This document shows, one piece after another, positions 11,565 to 19,871 of a DNA stretch of 64,000 bases. Source of the DNA: Mesorhizobium sp. ORS 3359 (lineage in GTDB: Bacteria > Pseudomonadota > Alphaproteobacteria > Rhizobiales > Rhizobiaceae); assembly GCA_000824845.1 (NCBI GenBank), contig CCNC01000094.1, forward strand, positions 62,001 to 126,000. The letters are read 5' to 3'. The notes under the pieces were generated by a model. The model did not search any database and was not told where the DNA came from. It saw nothing but the letters and a program-made list of their open reading frames with translations. Position 1 is the stretch's first letter, and each line of letters starts with the position of its first letter. Position numbers and translations under genes: made by a program.

Positions 11565-12953
11565 TTGGCACGTGATAAGGACGCGGACCGCAGCGTTCGC
11601 GGAAAACAAGGACATCAACTCGGGCCGGAAGCCAAGGATCCGACCCGGGCTGTTGTTATTGTGCCGGTGCTTACCCGCCCGCCGCGCGGCGACGATGAGT
11701 CGAGCCGCCCGCGGCTGAGCCGCTCGGCCGATGCCCGCCATGACGAGGCGGTAGGGCTTGCCAGCGCCATCGACCTCAACCCGGTCCACACCGCTGTGGT
11801 GACGGTCGCCGACCCGCGTCCGGCGACGCTGCTCGGCAGCGGCAAGGTGGCCGAGTTCGCCGACATCGTGAGGGAACGCAAGGCGGAGCTGGTCATTGTC
11901 GACCATCCGCTGACGCCGGTTCAACAGCGCAACCTTGAAAAGGAACTGAATGCCAAGGTGCTCGACCGCACCGGGCTCATTCTCGAGATCTTCGGTGAGC
12001 GGGCGCGCACCAAGGAAGGCACGCTGCAGGTCGAGCTTGCGCATCTCAACTACCAGAAGGGCCGGCTGGTGCGCAGTTGGACCCACCTCGAACGGCAGCG
12101 CGGCGGCGCCGGCTTCCTCGGCGGCCCCGGCGAAACCCAGATCGAATCCGACCGCCGCATCCTGCAGGACAAGATCACCAAGCTGAAGCACGAGCTGGAA
12201 ACGGTGCGGCGCACGCGCGACCTGCACCGCGCCAAGCGCAAGAAGGTGCCGTTTCCGGTGGTGGCGATCGTCGGCTACACCAATGCCGGCAAGTCGACGC
12301 TGTTCAACCGGCTGACCGGGGCAGGGGTGCTGGCCGAGGACATGCTGTTCGCCACGCTCGACCCCACCTTGCGGCGCGTGCGGCTGCCGCACGGCACGCC
12401 GATCATCCTGTCGGATACGGTCGGCTTCATCTCCGACCTGCCGACGCATCTGGTGGCCGCCTTCCGGGCGACGCTGGAAGAGGTGGTTGAGGCCGATCTG
12501 GTGCTGCATCTGCGCGACATCTCCGATCCGGACACGGCGGCCCAGGCTGAGGATGTCGAACGCATCCTTGCCGATCTCGGCGTCGACGCCGCCGACACGA
12601 ACCGCGTGATCGAGGTCTGGAACAAGATCGATCTGCTCGACGAGGGCAATCGCGAGCGGCTGCTTACGGAGGGCGCGAGCGGCAAGTCGCCGCCGATCGC
12701 GATTTCGGCGGTGACCGGCGAGGGACTGGACACGCTGAAGGCGCTCATCGAGACGCGCGTGTCGGGCGAGCTGGAAACGATGACGGTGACGTTGAGCCCG
12801 GCCCAGCTCGGCCAGGTCGACTGGCTGTACCGCAACGGCGACATCGTTTCGCGCACCGACAATGAGGACGGCAGCGTCACTCTCTCGCTCACGGCCACGC
12901 ACAGCGCCCGGCAGGAGATCGAGAGCCGCCTGCATCGCAAGAGCGGCAGCTAA
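11565..12953 (+). CDS. hflX: Ribosome-associated GTPase HflX
   Basis: 462 residues from a TTG that follows the hfq TGA with no gap; a later GTG near 11660 is another possible start. The N-terminal HflX domain includes the glycine-rich segment RGGAGFLGGPGETQIESDRR and the following coiled coil. The G domain carries G1 (GYTNAGKST), G3 (DTVGFI) and G4 (NKID). HflX splits stalled or heat-damaged ribosomes. Its stop lies 8 bases from the convergent mazG stop. Confidence 0.94.
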   Translation: MARDKDADRSVRGKQGHQLGPEAKDPTRAVVIVPVLTRPPRGDDESSRPRLSRSADARHDEAVGLASAIDLNPVHTAVVTVADPRPATLLGSGKVAEFADIVRERKAELVIVDHPLTPVQQRNLEKELNAKVLDRTGLILEIFGERARTKEGTLQVELAHLNYQKGRLVRSWTHLERQRGGAGFLGGPGETQIESDRRILQDKITKLKHELETVRRTRDLHRAKRKKVPFPVVAIVGYTNAGKSTLFNRLTGAGVLAEDMLFATLDPTLRRVRLPHGTPIILSDTVGFISDLPTHLVAAFRATLEEVVEADLVLHLRDISDPDTAAQAEDVERILADLGVDAADTNRVIEVWNKIDLLDEGNRERLLTEGASGKSPPIAISAVTGEGLDTLKALIETRVSGELETMTVTLSPAQLGQVDWLYRNGDIVSRTDNEDGSVTLSLTATHSARQEIESRLHRKSGS

Positions 12954-12961
12954 CCGGCTGT

Positions 12962-13786
12962 TTACTTGGCGCTTTTGGCCTGCTGCCAAAGCGCTTCCAT
13001 CTCGTCGAGCGTAGCCTTCTCCAGCGAATTGCCCGAAGCCGCCAGGGCCTGCTCGACATAGTGGAAGCGGGAGCGGAACTTTTCATTGGTGCCGCTGAGC
13101 GCCGCTTCCGAATCGAGCTTGAGATGGCGGCCGAGATTGACGACGGCAAACAGCATGTCGCCGAACTCGTCCTTGATGGGCGCGGCATCGCCCGTGGCAA
13201 GCGCCTCGCGCAATTCGCCGATCTCTTCCTCGATCTTGTCCAGGATGGGGGCAGCCTCGCTCCAGTCGAAGCCGACGCGCGCTGCCTTCTCCTGCAGCTT
13301 GAGCGCGCGTGTCAGGGCAGGGAGCGCCACCGGAACACTGTCGAGAAAACCCTTGCCGTGATCCTCCGGATCGAGCCCGCGCGCGATTCGGGCACTGCGC
13401 TTTTCCGCCTTCTCCTCAGCCTTGATCTTCTCCCACATGCCCTTGGCCATGCCGGCGCTGCGCGCCTTCTCATCGCCGAAGACGTGCGGATGGCGGCGGA
13501 CCATCTTGGTGGTGATGGCCTCGACGACATCGCCGAACGCGAACTCGCCGATCTCCTCGGCCATCTGCGCGTGGTAGACGACCTGCAGCAGCAGATCGCC
13601 CAGTTCCTCGCGCAGGTCGTCGAAATCGCCGCGCGCGATGGCATCAGCCACTTCATAGGCCTCTTCGATCGTGTAGGGCGCGATGGTCGAAAAGTTCTGC
13701 TCGATATCCCAGGGGCAGCCGGTCTTCGGCGCGCGCAACGCCGCCATGATCTCGATCAGCCGGGAAATGTCTTTCGAGGGTTTCAT
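12962..13786 (-). CDS. mazG: Nucleoside triphosphate pyrophosphohydrolase MazG
   Basis: 274 residues with two MazG repeats. The first has the metal-binding pattern CPWDIEQNF, EEAYEVADAI and EELGDLLLQVVYH. The second has KIEEEIGELREAL and DEFGDMLFAVVNLGRHL. It is predicted to hydrolyse aberrant or excess NTPs to NMP and pyrophosphate. The start at 13786 is the natural one (MKPSKDISRLIEIMAALR). The gene stands alone on the minus strand between hflX and the aminotransferase. Confidence 0.94.
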   Translation of the reverse strand: MKPSKDISRLIEIMAALRAPKTGCPWDIEQNFSTIAPYTIEEAYEVADAIARGDFDDLREELGDLLLQVVYHAQMAEEIGEFAFGDVVEAITTKMVRRHPHVFGDEKARSAGMAKGMWEKIKAEEKAEKRSARIARGLDPEDHGKGFLDSVPVALPALTRALKLQEKAARVGFDWSEAAPILDKIEEEIGELREALATGDAAPIKDEFGDMLFAVVNLGRHLKLDSEAALSGTNEKFRSRFHYVEQALAASGNSLEKATLDEMEALWQQAKSAK

Positions 13787-13866
13787 GGCCTCAAGCTAGC
13801 GCGCGGCCCGCAAGTCGGCCATGCCGGCGGCTCGCCGGCGTGACTTGTCCACAGCTGTCGCGGGCT

Positions 13867-15051
13867 TCAGTCGAGCACTGAGACAATCGCCTTGGCGAGA
13901 TCGTCCATGCCGTCCTCCGGCAGGCCGGCGACGTTGATGCGGCTGTCGCCGACCATGTAGACGGCGTGATCGGTGCGCAGGCGCTCCACCTGTGCCTCCG
14001 TCAGTCCGAGGCGGGAGAACATGCCACGATGGCTGGCGACGAAATCGAAGCGATCCGAGTTGGACTGCCGGCGCAATGCTTCGGCAAAAGCGACGCGCAA
14101 CCTCAGCATGCGCAGCCGCATCTCCTCGAGCTCCGTCTCCCAGTCTTTCCTCAGGCCGGCGTCTTCCAGCACCATGCGCACCGCCGCGGCGCCATGATCC
14201 GGCGGCATCGAATAAAGCGCCCGCGCCGCCGCCAGCATCTGGCTCATCGCCACATCGGCCTGCGCGCCGTCCTTGGCCATGATCATCGCAGCACCCACGC
14301 GGTCGCGATAGACGGCGAAATTCTTCGAGCAGCTCGAAGCGACAACCATCTCCGGCACCTTGTCGGCCAAGAGCCGCAGACCCGCGGCATCGGCGTCCAG
14401 GCCCTCGCCAAATCCCTGATAGGCGATGTCGACGAAAGGCAGCAGGCCGTGCTCCAGGAGAACGTCCGCGACCTTCGCCCACTGCGCGGCGTCGAGATTG
14501 GCGCCGGTCGGGTTGTGGCAGCAGCCATGCAGCAGCACGACGTCGCCGCTGTTGGCCGTCCTGAGCGTCGCCAGCATCTCGTCGAAGCGCACAGCGCCGG
14601 AGGCGGCATCGAAATAGGGATAGTTGCGAACCTCAAGGCCGGCGGCCCGCATCACCGGCGGATGGTTCGGCCAGGTCGGGTCGGAAAGCCACACCGTCGC
14701 GCCGGGACGCGTGCGCTGCAGCAGCTCGGCCACCAGCCTGAGCGCGCCGGATCCGCCCGGCGCCTGAGCCGCGCGTATGCGCGAATGATCGGCCTTTTCG
14801 CCGAAGGCGAGCTTGATCATGGCGGCGTTGAAGCCGGTGTCGCCGGCAAGGCCGAGATAGGTCTTGGTGTCCTGGCTCGCCAGCAGCCGCTTCTCGGCCT
14901 CGCGCACGGCGCGCATTACCGGCGTCTCGCCGTCGATGTCCTTGTAGACGCCGACGCCGAGGTCGACTTTGCCCGGACGTGGATCGTTGCGGTAGAGGCC
15001 GATCAGGGCAAGGATTTTGTCGGCGGGCGCGGGCTGCAGGGTCTCGAACAT
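13867..15051 (-). CDS. Aromatic/aspartate aminotransferase (class I, AAT subgroup I-alpha)
   Basis: 394 residues from the ATG at 15051 (MFETLQPAPADKILAL); the frame runs to 15087 but those 12 extra residues look like leader. Fold-type I PLP enzyme: VDLGVGVYKD at the N-terminus, LHGCCHNPTGANLD, the PLP lysine in SCSKNFAVYRDRVG near residue 245, and the carboxylate-binding arginine in the late DSRINVAGL. This subgroup (TyrB/AspC type) transfers amino groups between aromatic amino acids or aspartate and 2-oxoglutarate; substrate preference cannot be read from the sequence. Confidence 0.9.
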   Translation of the reverse strand: MFETLQPAPADKILALIGLYRNDPRPGKVDLGVGVYKDIDGETPVMRAVREAEKRLLASQDTKTYLGLAGDTGFNAAMIKLAFGEKADHSRIRAAQAPGGSGALRLVAELLQRTRPGATVWLSDPTWPNHPPVMRAAGLEVRNYPYFDAASGAVRFDEMLATLRTANSGDVVLLHGCCHNPTGANLDAAQWAKVADVLLEHGLLPFVDIAYQGFGEGLDADAAGLRLLADKVPEMVVASSCSKNFAVYRDRVGAAMIMAKDGAQADVAMSQMLAAARALYSMPPDHGAAAVRMVLEDAGLRKDWETELEEMRLRMLRLRVAFAEALRRQSNSDRFDFVASHRGMFSRLGLTEAQVERLRTDHAVYMVGDSRINVAGLPEDGMDDLAKAIVSVLD

Positions 15052-15169
15052 CGAAAAGGACTCCAATGGCGGCGGAGTGATACGCAAATCGATCTCGCCG
15101 CGCCAGCGGTTTCCTCAACGCGCCGGCGATGCATAAAGAAAATGCCGGGCAGGGGATTAAATTCCCTAC

Positions 15170-15721
15170 ATGCTCCGTAAACAGGGCATGAAACGGTCTA
15201 TGGCACGCTTCGATATTGTCGGGCAGTTGGGATCGCTGCGGCGTTACGCGCGTTCACTGACGCGCGACAGCACTGATGCCGAGGATCTCGTCCATGACGC
15301 GCTGGTGCGCGCCTATGAGCGGCGCGCGACCTTTCGCTCGGGCGGCAATCTGCGCGCCTGGCTCTTGGCGATCGTGCACAACATCTTCATCGACCGCATG
15401 CGCTCGCGCCGCTCCGAGGCGGCGCGCATCGAACAGGCCGGCCTGGTCGCCGACCAGAGCGTGCCGGCCTCGCAGGACCATTCCGTGCGCCTGTCGCAGG
15501 TCCGGGAAGCGTTTCTTTCGCTCCCCGAGGAACAGCGCTCCGCGCTCCATCTCGTCGCCATCGAGGGGCTGTCCTATCAGCAGGCGGCGGAGGTCATCGG
15601 CGTGCCGCTCGGAACCTTGATGTCGCGCATCGGCCGCGCGCGCGCCGCGCTGCGCGAGATGGAGGAGGGCGCGCCGCAGAAAGCCAAGCCGCATCTCAGG
15701 ATCGTGGGAGACGATCAATGA
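15170..15721 (+). CDS. ECF-type RNA polymerase sigma factor
   Basis: 183 residues from the first ATG; ATGs at 15188 and 15200 are equally possible starts and homology begins about FDIVGQLGSLRRYARSL. Region 2 contains DAEDLVHDALVRAYERRATFRSGGNLRAWL (read in pieces) and HNIFIDRMRSRR; region 4 contains LSLPEEQRSALHLVAIEGLSYQQAAEVIGVPLGTLMSRIGRARA. Regions 1 and 3 are missing, as in ECF sigmas. The next gene is its likely anti-sigma and overlaps by 4 bases, so the pair is translationally coupled. Confidence 0.9.
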   Translation: MLRKQGMKRSMARFDIVGQLGSLRRYARSLTRDSTDAEDLVHDALVRAYERRATFRSGGNLRAWLLAIVHNIFIDRMRSRRSEAARIEQAGLVADQSVPASQDHSVRLSQVREAFLSLPEEQRSALHLVAIEGLSYQQAAEVIGVPLGTLMSRIGRARAALREMEEGAPQKAKPHLRIVGDDQ

Positions 15722-16491
15722 CCGTCATTGTCGACCCCGTAACCGATGCCGATCTCGACGCCTATGTCGACGACCAGCTGGATGTCGCCCGCCGCATCGA
15801 GGTCGAGGCGCACCTCGCCGCGCGCCCGGAAGCGGCGGCGCGCGTGATGTCGGACCTGAGGACGCGCGACGAACTGCGCGTCGCGCTTGCCGGACCTGTC
15901 GGCACGGCGCGTCCGGCCACGACCGAAGCGGCGCGGCGGCTGGAAAGGGCGCTTGCCAGGGGGCGTATGCTTGCCGTGCTGCAGCGCGCCGCGGCGGCGG
16001 CCGTGCTGGTCGCCGCGGGCTGGCTTGCCAACGGCATTTTCGGACCGATCGCGGTGACCAAGGTGGTCGCCTCGACGCAGCCGCCGGCCTATGTCGAGGA
16101 TGCGGTGAGAGCGCACCGGACGACCTTGATGCGCGAGACAATGCCGTCGCAGCGGGAAGCACCGGGCTATGATGCCGATGAGATCCGCGCCGCCACCGCA
16201 ATCGTCATGCCGTCGCTGCCCGACGACTGGAAGATTCGCGACGTCCAGGTCTATCCCTCTCAATTCGGGCCGAGCGTCGAGATGGCGGTCCAGACCGAGG
16301 ACCTCGGCCTTATCTCACTGTTCGCCATCAGGCCGGGCACGTTCGACGTCGTGAAGCCGACGGTCGCGCCCGCCGACGACATCTCAACCGCCTATTTCCA
16401 GATCGGCGAGGTCGCCTATGCGGTGGTCGGGCGCGGCGACGCCGGCAGCCTCGACCGTGCCGCCGAGAAACTCGCCAGAACTCTCTACTGA
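15718..16491 (+). CDS. Transmembrane anti-sigma factor
   Basis: 257 residues. The N-terminal 55 residues form an acidic helical domain (TDADLDAYVDDQLDVARRIEVEAHL) like the sigma-binding helices of anti-sigma factors, but without the zinc HxxxCxxC motif. One membrane segment lies at about residues 86-110. The C-terminal about 145 residues would be periplasmic and include SLPDDWKIRDVQVYPSQFGP. It presumably holds the upstream ECF sigma at the membrane until a periplasmic signal releases it. Assignment rests on topology and on its coupled position. Confidence 0.8.
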   Translation: MTVIVDPVTDADLDAYVDDQLDVARRIEVEAHLAARPEAAARVMSDLRTRDELRVALAGPVGTARPATTEAARRLERALARGRMLAVLQRAAAAAVLVAAGWLANGIFGPIAVTKVVASTQPPAYVEDAVRAHRTTLMRETMPSQREAPGYDADEIRAATAIVMPSLPDDWKIRDVQVYPSQFGPSVEMAVQTEDLGLISLFAIRPGTFDVVKPTVAPADDISTAYFQIGEVAYAVVGRGDAGSLDRAAEKLARTLY

Positions 16492-16508
16492 GAACCAAGG
16501 AGAACCAA

Positions 16509-17225
16509 ATGAACAGCCCCAATCTGGGATACCGAATGGGCACCGGCGTCCAGGCCGGAGCCGTCTATGACGAGGGCCTGCGCAAGCACATGCTGCGCGT
16601 CTACAACTATATGGGCCTCGGCCTCGTCGTCACCGGCCTCGTCGCCTTCTTCGTGGCCTCGACGCCGGCGCTCTACGTGCCGATCTTCTCCAGCCCGCTG
16701 AAATGGGTGGTGATGCTGGCGCCGCTAGCCTTCGTCATGCTCTTCTCTTTCAAGATGCAGACCATGTCGGCCGCGAGCGCGCAGACGATGTTCTGGGCCT
16801 TCTGCGCGGTGATGGGCCTGTCGCTCGCCTCGGTGTTCCTGGTCTTCACTTCGACCAGCATCGCCCGCACCTTCTTCATCGCCGCCACGATGTTCGGCGC
16901 CACCAGCCTCTACGGCTACACGACCAGGCGCGACCTGACGCAGTTCTCGTCCTTCCTGATCATGGGCCTGATCGGCGTGGTGATCGCCAGCCTCATCAAC
17001 CTGTTCCTCGGCTCGACCGCGCTGCAATTCGCCATCTCGGTGATCGGCATCGCTGTTTTCGTTGGCCTCACCGCCTGGGACACGCAGACCATCAAGGAGC
17101 AGTATGCGGAGAATTTCGATGCGGAATCGCAGCAGAAGCTCGCCGTCTTCGGCGCCTTCTCGCTCTATCTGAACTTCGTCAACATCTTCCAGCTGCTGTT
17201 GAATTTCACCGGCGAGCGCGAATAG
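16509..17225 (+). CDS. Bax inhibitor-1/YccA family membrane protein
   Basis: 238 residues with seven hydrophobic segments spread from about residue 35 to 228. Family marks are YNYMGLGLVVTGLVAFFV near the first helix and FVGLTAWDTQTIKEQY before the last, the latter carrying the Asp of the conserved pH-sensing region. Members conduct calcium or modulate membrane protease activity. It follows the anti-sigma gene by 17 bases with a close AAGGAG sequence, so it may belong to the sigma-factor operon. A strong terminator follows. Confidence 0.9.
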   Translation: MNSPNLGYRMGTGVQAGAVYDEGLRKHMLRVYNYMGLGLVVTGLVAFFVASTPALYVPIFSSPLKWVVMLAPLAFVMLFSFKMQTMSAASAQTMFWAFCAVMGLSLASVFLVFTSTSIARTFFIAATMFGATSLYGYTTRRDLTQFSSFLIMGLIGVVIASLINLFLGSTALQFAISVIGIAVFVGLTAWDTQTIKEQYAENFDAESQQKLAVFGAFSLYLNFVNIFQLLLNFTGERE

Positions 17226-17262
17226 TTCGGGCCGTAGCAGGCAACACTGCTGACGTCGGCGT

Positions 17263-17292
17263 GGCCGGAGGGAAACCTCCGGCCATTTTTGT
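17263..17292 (+). terminator. Rho-independent terminator after the Bax-inhibitor gene
   Basis: A perfect 9-base stem GGCCGGAGG (17263-17271) / CCTCCGGCC (17276-17284) with a GAAA tetraloop is followed by ATTTTTGT. It lies 38 bases after the stop codon. Confidence 0.88.
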
Positions 17293-17401
17293 CTACCGGC
17301 GCCCAAAGCGTCCACGCCAAGGTGGTTCTGCCTACCGTGCTTGAGTTCACGCGCGGCCTTTTGCTAGCCTGCCGACCCAACCAGCCAGCCGCGAGGACGC
17401 A

Positions 17402-18277
17402 ATGGAACAGGTGACGCTTCACGCTGACGGTATCTCGGCGACCATCGTCGGGCAGGGAGCCGAGCTGGTCTCGCTGCGCGATGGCGACGGCACCGAGCTT
17501 CTGTGGCAGGCGGGGCCAGAGTGGCGGCGCCACTCGCCGGTCCTGTTCCCGATCGTCGGCCGCCTGAAGGGCGATCAGCTGCGCCATCGCGGTCAAACCT
17601 ATCCGATGACGCAGCACGGCTTTGCCCGAGACCGGCGCTTTGCCTGGGCGGAGCAGGGGCCCACCTCCTGCACATTGGTCCTGTCGGATGACGTCGAGAC
17701 ACGGACGCACTATCCCTTCGCCTTCCGCCTCGCCATCGGCTACGAACTGAAACCCCGGCAGCTCAATGTGACCTTCGAGATCACCAATACCGGCGACGAG
17801 CCGCTGCCGGCCTCGATCGGTGCGCATCCGGCGTTCAACTGGCCGCTGTGGCCGAAACTGCCCAAGGAGGCCTATCGGCTGACCTTCGCCGACAATGAAC
17901 CGGCGCCGGTGCGCCGCCTGAAGGACGGCCTGCTGTTGTCGGATCCGCAACCCACGCCCATCGAGGGAAAGATGCTGCCGCTTTCCGAAAAATTGTTCGT
18001 CGACGACGCCGTCATCCTCGACAAGCCGGCCAGCACCAGCGTGCGCTATGGCGCAAGCCAAGGTCCGGCGATCAAGATGTCGTGGCAGGGCTTTAACGAG
18101 CTGGGCATCTGGTCCAAGCCCGGCGGCGCGCCGTTCCTGTGCATCGAGCCTTGGCACGGCATCGCCAGTCCCGCCGATTTCGACGGCGAGTTCGCCGACA
18201 AACCGGGTGTCATGCTGATCGAACCGCGCGCCCGGCGCGTCCTGAGCTACCGGATCGGCCTCAGCCGGGAACCGTAG
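17402..18277 (+). CDS. Aldose 1-epimerase family protein
   Basis: 291 residues with the GalM/LacX beta-sandwich pattern: an early GAELVSLRDGDGTELLWQ, SPVLFPIVGRLKGD, MTQHGFARDRRF carrying a candidate catalytic His, the substrate-site histidine in IGAHPAFNWP, and a late CIEPWHGIASP. It probably binds or mutarotates a sugar hemiacetal; the physiological sugar is unknown. The next small gene starts 3 bases after its stop. Confidence 0.85.
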   Translation: MEQVTLHADGISATIVGQGAELVSLRDGDGTELLWQAGPEWRRHSPVLFPIVGRLKGDQLRHRGQTYPMTQHGFARDRRFAWAEQGPTSCTLVLSDDVETRTHYPFAFRLAIGYELKPRQLNVTFEITNTGDEPLPASIGAHPAFNWPLWPKLPKEAYRLTFADNEPAPVRRLKDGLLLSDPQPTPIEGKMLPLSEKLFVDDAVILDKPASTSVRYGASQGPAIKMSWQGFNELGIWSKPGGAPFLCIEPWHGIASPADFDGEFADKPGVMLIEPRARRVLSYRIGLSREP

Positions 18278-18280
18278 GGC

Positions 18281-18691
18281 ATGGCATACGCCATCAAGAC
18301 CGAGATGGAGGACACGCGGGCGAGAACGTTCGTCTTCGCCGCCCAGAAGACCATGTATGGCGGCAAGCACATTGCCGAAGGCGACGTCGTCTTCCTGTTC
18401 GCCAGCGAGAACGAAGGCGGGCAGGGGCTGATCGCGCGCGGCGTCGTGACCTCATCGGAGGCCACACCCAGGCGTCCCGATCTCGAACGGCAGACACCGC
18501 GTGTCAGCATTACCATCCGCCGCACCGCCTTGGCGACGAGGCGGCTAGGCGGCGATGAGCTCAGGCGATTCAAGGATTGGAAGGACGGCCGGCCCGAGAC
18601 CGAGCTCAATTTCAAATTCTACCGCCAAGCGACGAACAAGATCGTCGGCATCTCGGACGCGACGGCGGCGTTTCTCGAAAGGTTTTTCTAG
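18281..18691 (+). CDS. Small EVE/PUA-like protein of unknown function
   Basis: 136 residues, no signal peptide or membrane segment. The layout (AYAIKTEM, then KTMYGGKHIAEGDVVFLFASENEGGQGLIARGVVTS, ending with RQATNKIVGISDATAAFLERFF) resembles EVE/PUA-like folds that read modified bases: a strand, a loop binding G-G-x-x-I, and a central FLF-ASE-x-x-G-G-x-GL-AxG strand pair. I infer the fold by pattern only; the function is not known. It is packed against the epimerase gene, 3 bases apart. Confidence 0.7.
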   Translation: MAYAIKTEMEDTRARTFVFAAQKTMYGGKHIAEGDVVFLFASENEGGQGLIARGVVTSSEATPRRPDLERQTPRVSITIRRTALATRRLGGDELRRFKDWKDGRPETELNFKFYRQATNKIVGISDATAAFLERFF

Positions 18692-18709
18692 CTTCGATTT
18701 CTTCCGATG

Positions 18710-19633
18710 CTAGCCCTCCAAGCGTGGCTGCCGCACGATCGCACCTATCGCGTTGACGAGAAGTCGTGAAGCGGTGAGGGCGGAGAGGCCGTCAATATCG
18801 GCGGGTGGGTAGAGTTCGACGAGATCGAATCCCGCGATCCTGGCCCGCTTGCCGAGGCCCGCGATCAGGTCGATCGCTTGCGTGTAGGTGAGGCCGCCAG
18901 GCGTGCGCGCTGCCACGCCCGGCATGATCGAGGGATCGAGGCTGTCGCAGTCTAGGGTGACGACGACACGCGATCCTTCCGGAATGTGGCGCAAAGCGGC
19001 TTCGACGCCCTGGGCGTGAACCTCGCGCGCTGTGACGAACCGGCTGCCGTAGCGCCGCGCCGCTTCGACTTCGGTATGGCGTGCGCTACCGACGCTGCGC
19101 AGGCCGACTTGCACCATGCCCGCCACATGCGGCATCTCGCTCGCCCGCCGCATCGGGCTCGAATAGCCGTAGCGTTCGCCATGCACCTCGTCGCGCCAGT
19201 CGATATGGGCGTCGATCTGCAGGATCCAGATGGGTCCACGGTCGGCAAAGCCGGCAAGGAACGGAACAACGACGGAATCGTCACCGCCAAGCATGATCGG
19301 CACGGCCGGTAGAGATAGGACTTCGCGCGTCTTTGCCTCGATCCGAGCCCGGTTGCCGGCATTGTCATGCAACATGGTCAAGATGTCGCCGGTGTCGGTG
19401 CAGCAGCCCGGTCCGCCATTGAACAGCGGGCCACCGAGATCGAAATCCCAGTGCTCGACCAGCGTGGCATCGCCCTGGCTGGCGGTGCGGATGGCGTTGG
19501 CGGCCTCGGCATAGCCGCTGCTGTCCTTGCCGCGATAGGTGCTTCCGTGACCAGCTCCGAAGATCACGGCTTGCGGCACGCGGCCGTCGGTGAGGTGATC
19601 GGGAAAGCCGAGAAAGGAAGGCAAGGTGGTCAT
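18710..19633 (-). CDS. Agmatinase/ureohydrolase family protein with altered metal ligand
   Basis: 307 residues of the arginase/agmatinase fold. Manganese-site motifs are DAHIDWRD (D141, H143, D145) and TLDCDSLDP (D228, D230), both intact. The first motif, normally GGDHS, reads GGDDS (116-120), so the usual histidine ligand is Asp119. It is probably a guanidino-group hydrolase on agmatine or a related compound, but the substitution leaves substrate and activity open. The gene is single, with the convergent EVE-like gene ending 18 bases away. Confidence 0.85.
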   Translation of the reverse strand: MTTLPSFLGFPDHLTDGRVPQAVIFGAGHGSTYRGKDSSGYAEAANAIRTASQGDATLVEHWDFDLGGPLFNGGPGCCTDTGDILTMLHDNAGNRARIEAKTREVLSLPAVPIMLGGDDSVVVPFLAGFADRGPIWILQIDAHIDWRDEVHGERYGYSSPMRRASEMPHVAGMVQVGLRSVGSARHTEVEAARRYGSRFVTAREVHAQGVEAALRHIPEGSRVVVTLDCDSLDPSIMPGVAARTPGGLTYTQAIDLIAGLGKRARIAGFDLVELYPPADIDGLSALTASRLLVNAIGAIVRQPRLEG

Positions 19634-19750
19634 TTTCCGGATGCTTTCATTGTTGCGCTTTCGGTATCTTCGTGGCCATACAGAAAAGTCGCATAAGATA
19701 GATTATGGAACTTGCGTGTTACGCGCTCCGAAATTTGCCGCGGCTTTCGC

Positions 19751-19777
19751 CATTGGCGCCATTGGCGCCATTGGCGA
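19751..19777. repeat. Three tandem 9-base repeats
   Basis: CATTGGCGC is repeated at 19751-19759 and 19760-19768, with a third copy (CATTGGCGA) at 19769-19777. It sits in the 238-base gap between the ureohydrolase and the metallo-hydrolase genes, where I see no gene. Confidence 0.7.
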
Positions 19778-19871
19778 CAAACTTTGGACTGGCTGCGTGC
19801 GCCGCCTCGCGAATTCGGGTACCAGCCAAACGCACGAATGACGGGCTGCGACCCCGACTGAGCAGTCGCCG

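Noticed and set aside
11361-12989. Minus-strand frame of 542 codons opposite hfq-hflX
   Set aside because: Hfq and HflX are unmistakable on the plus strand; the minus product has no recognisable motif.
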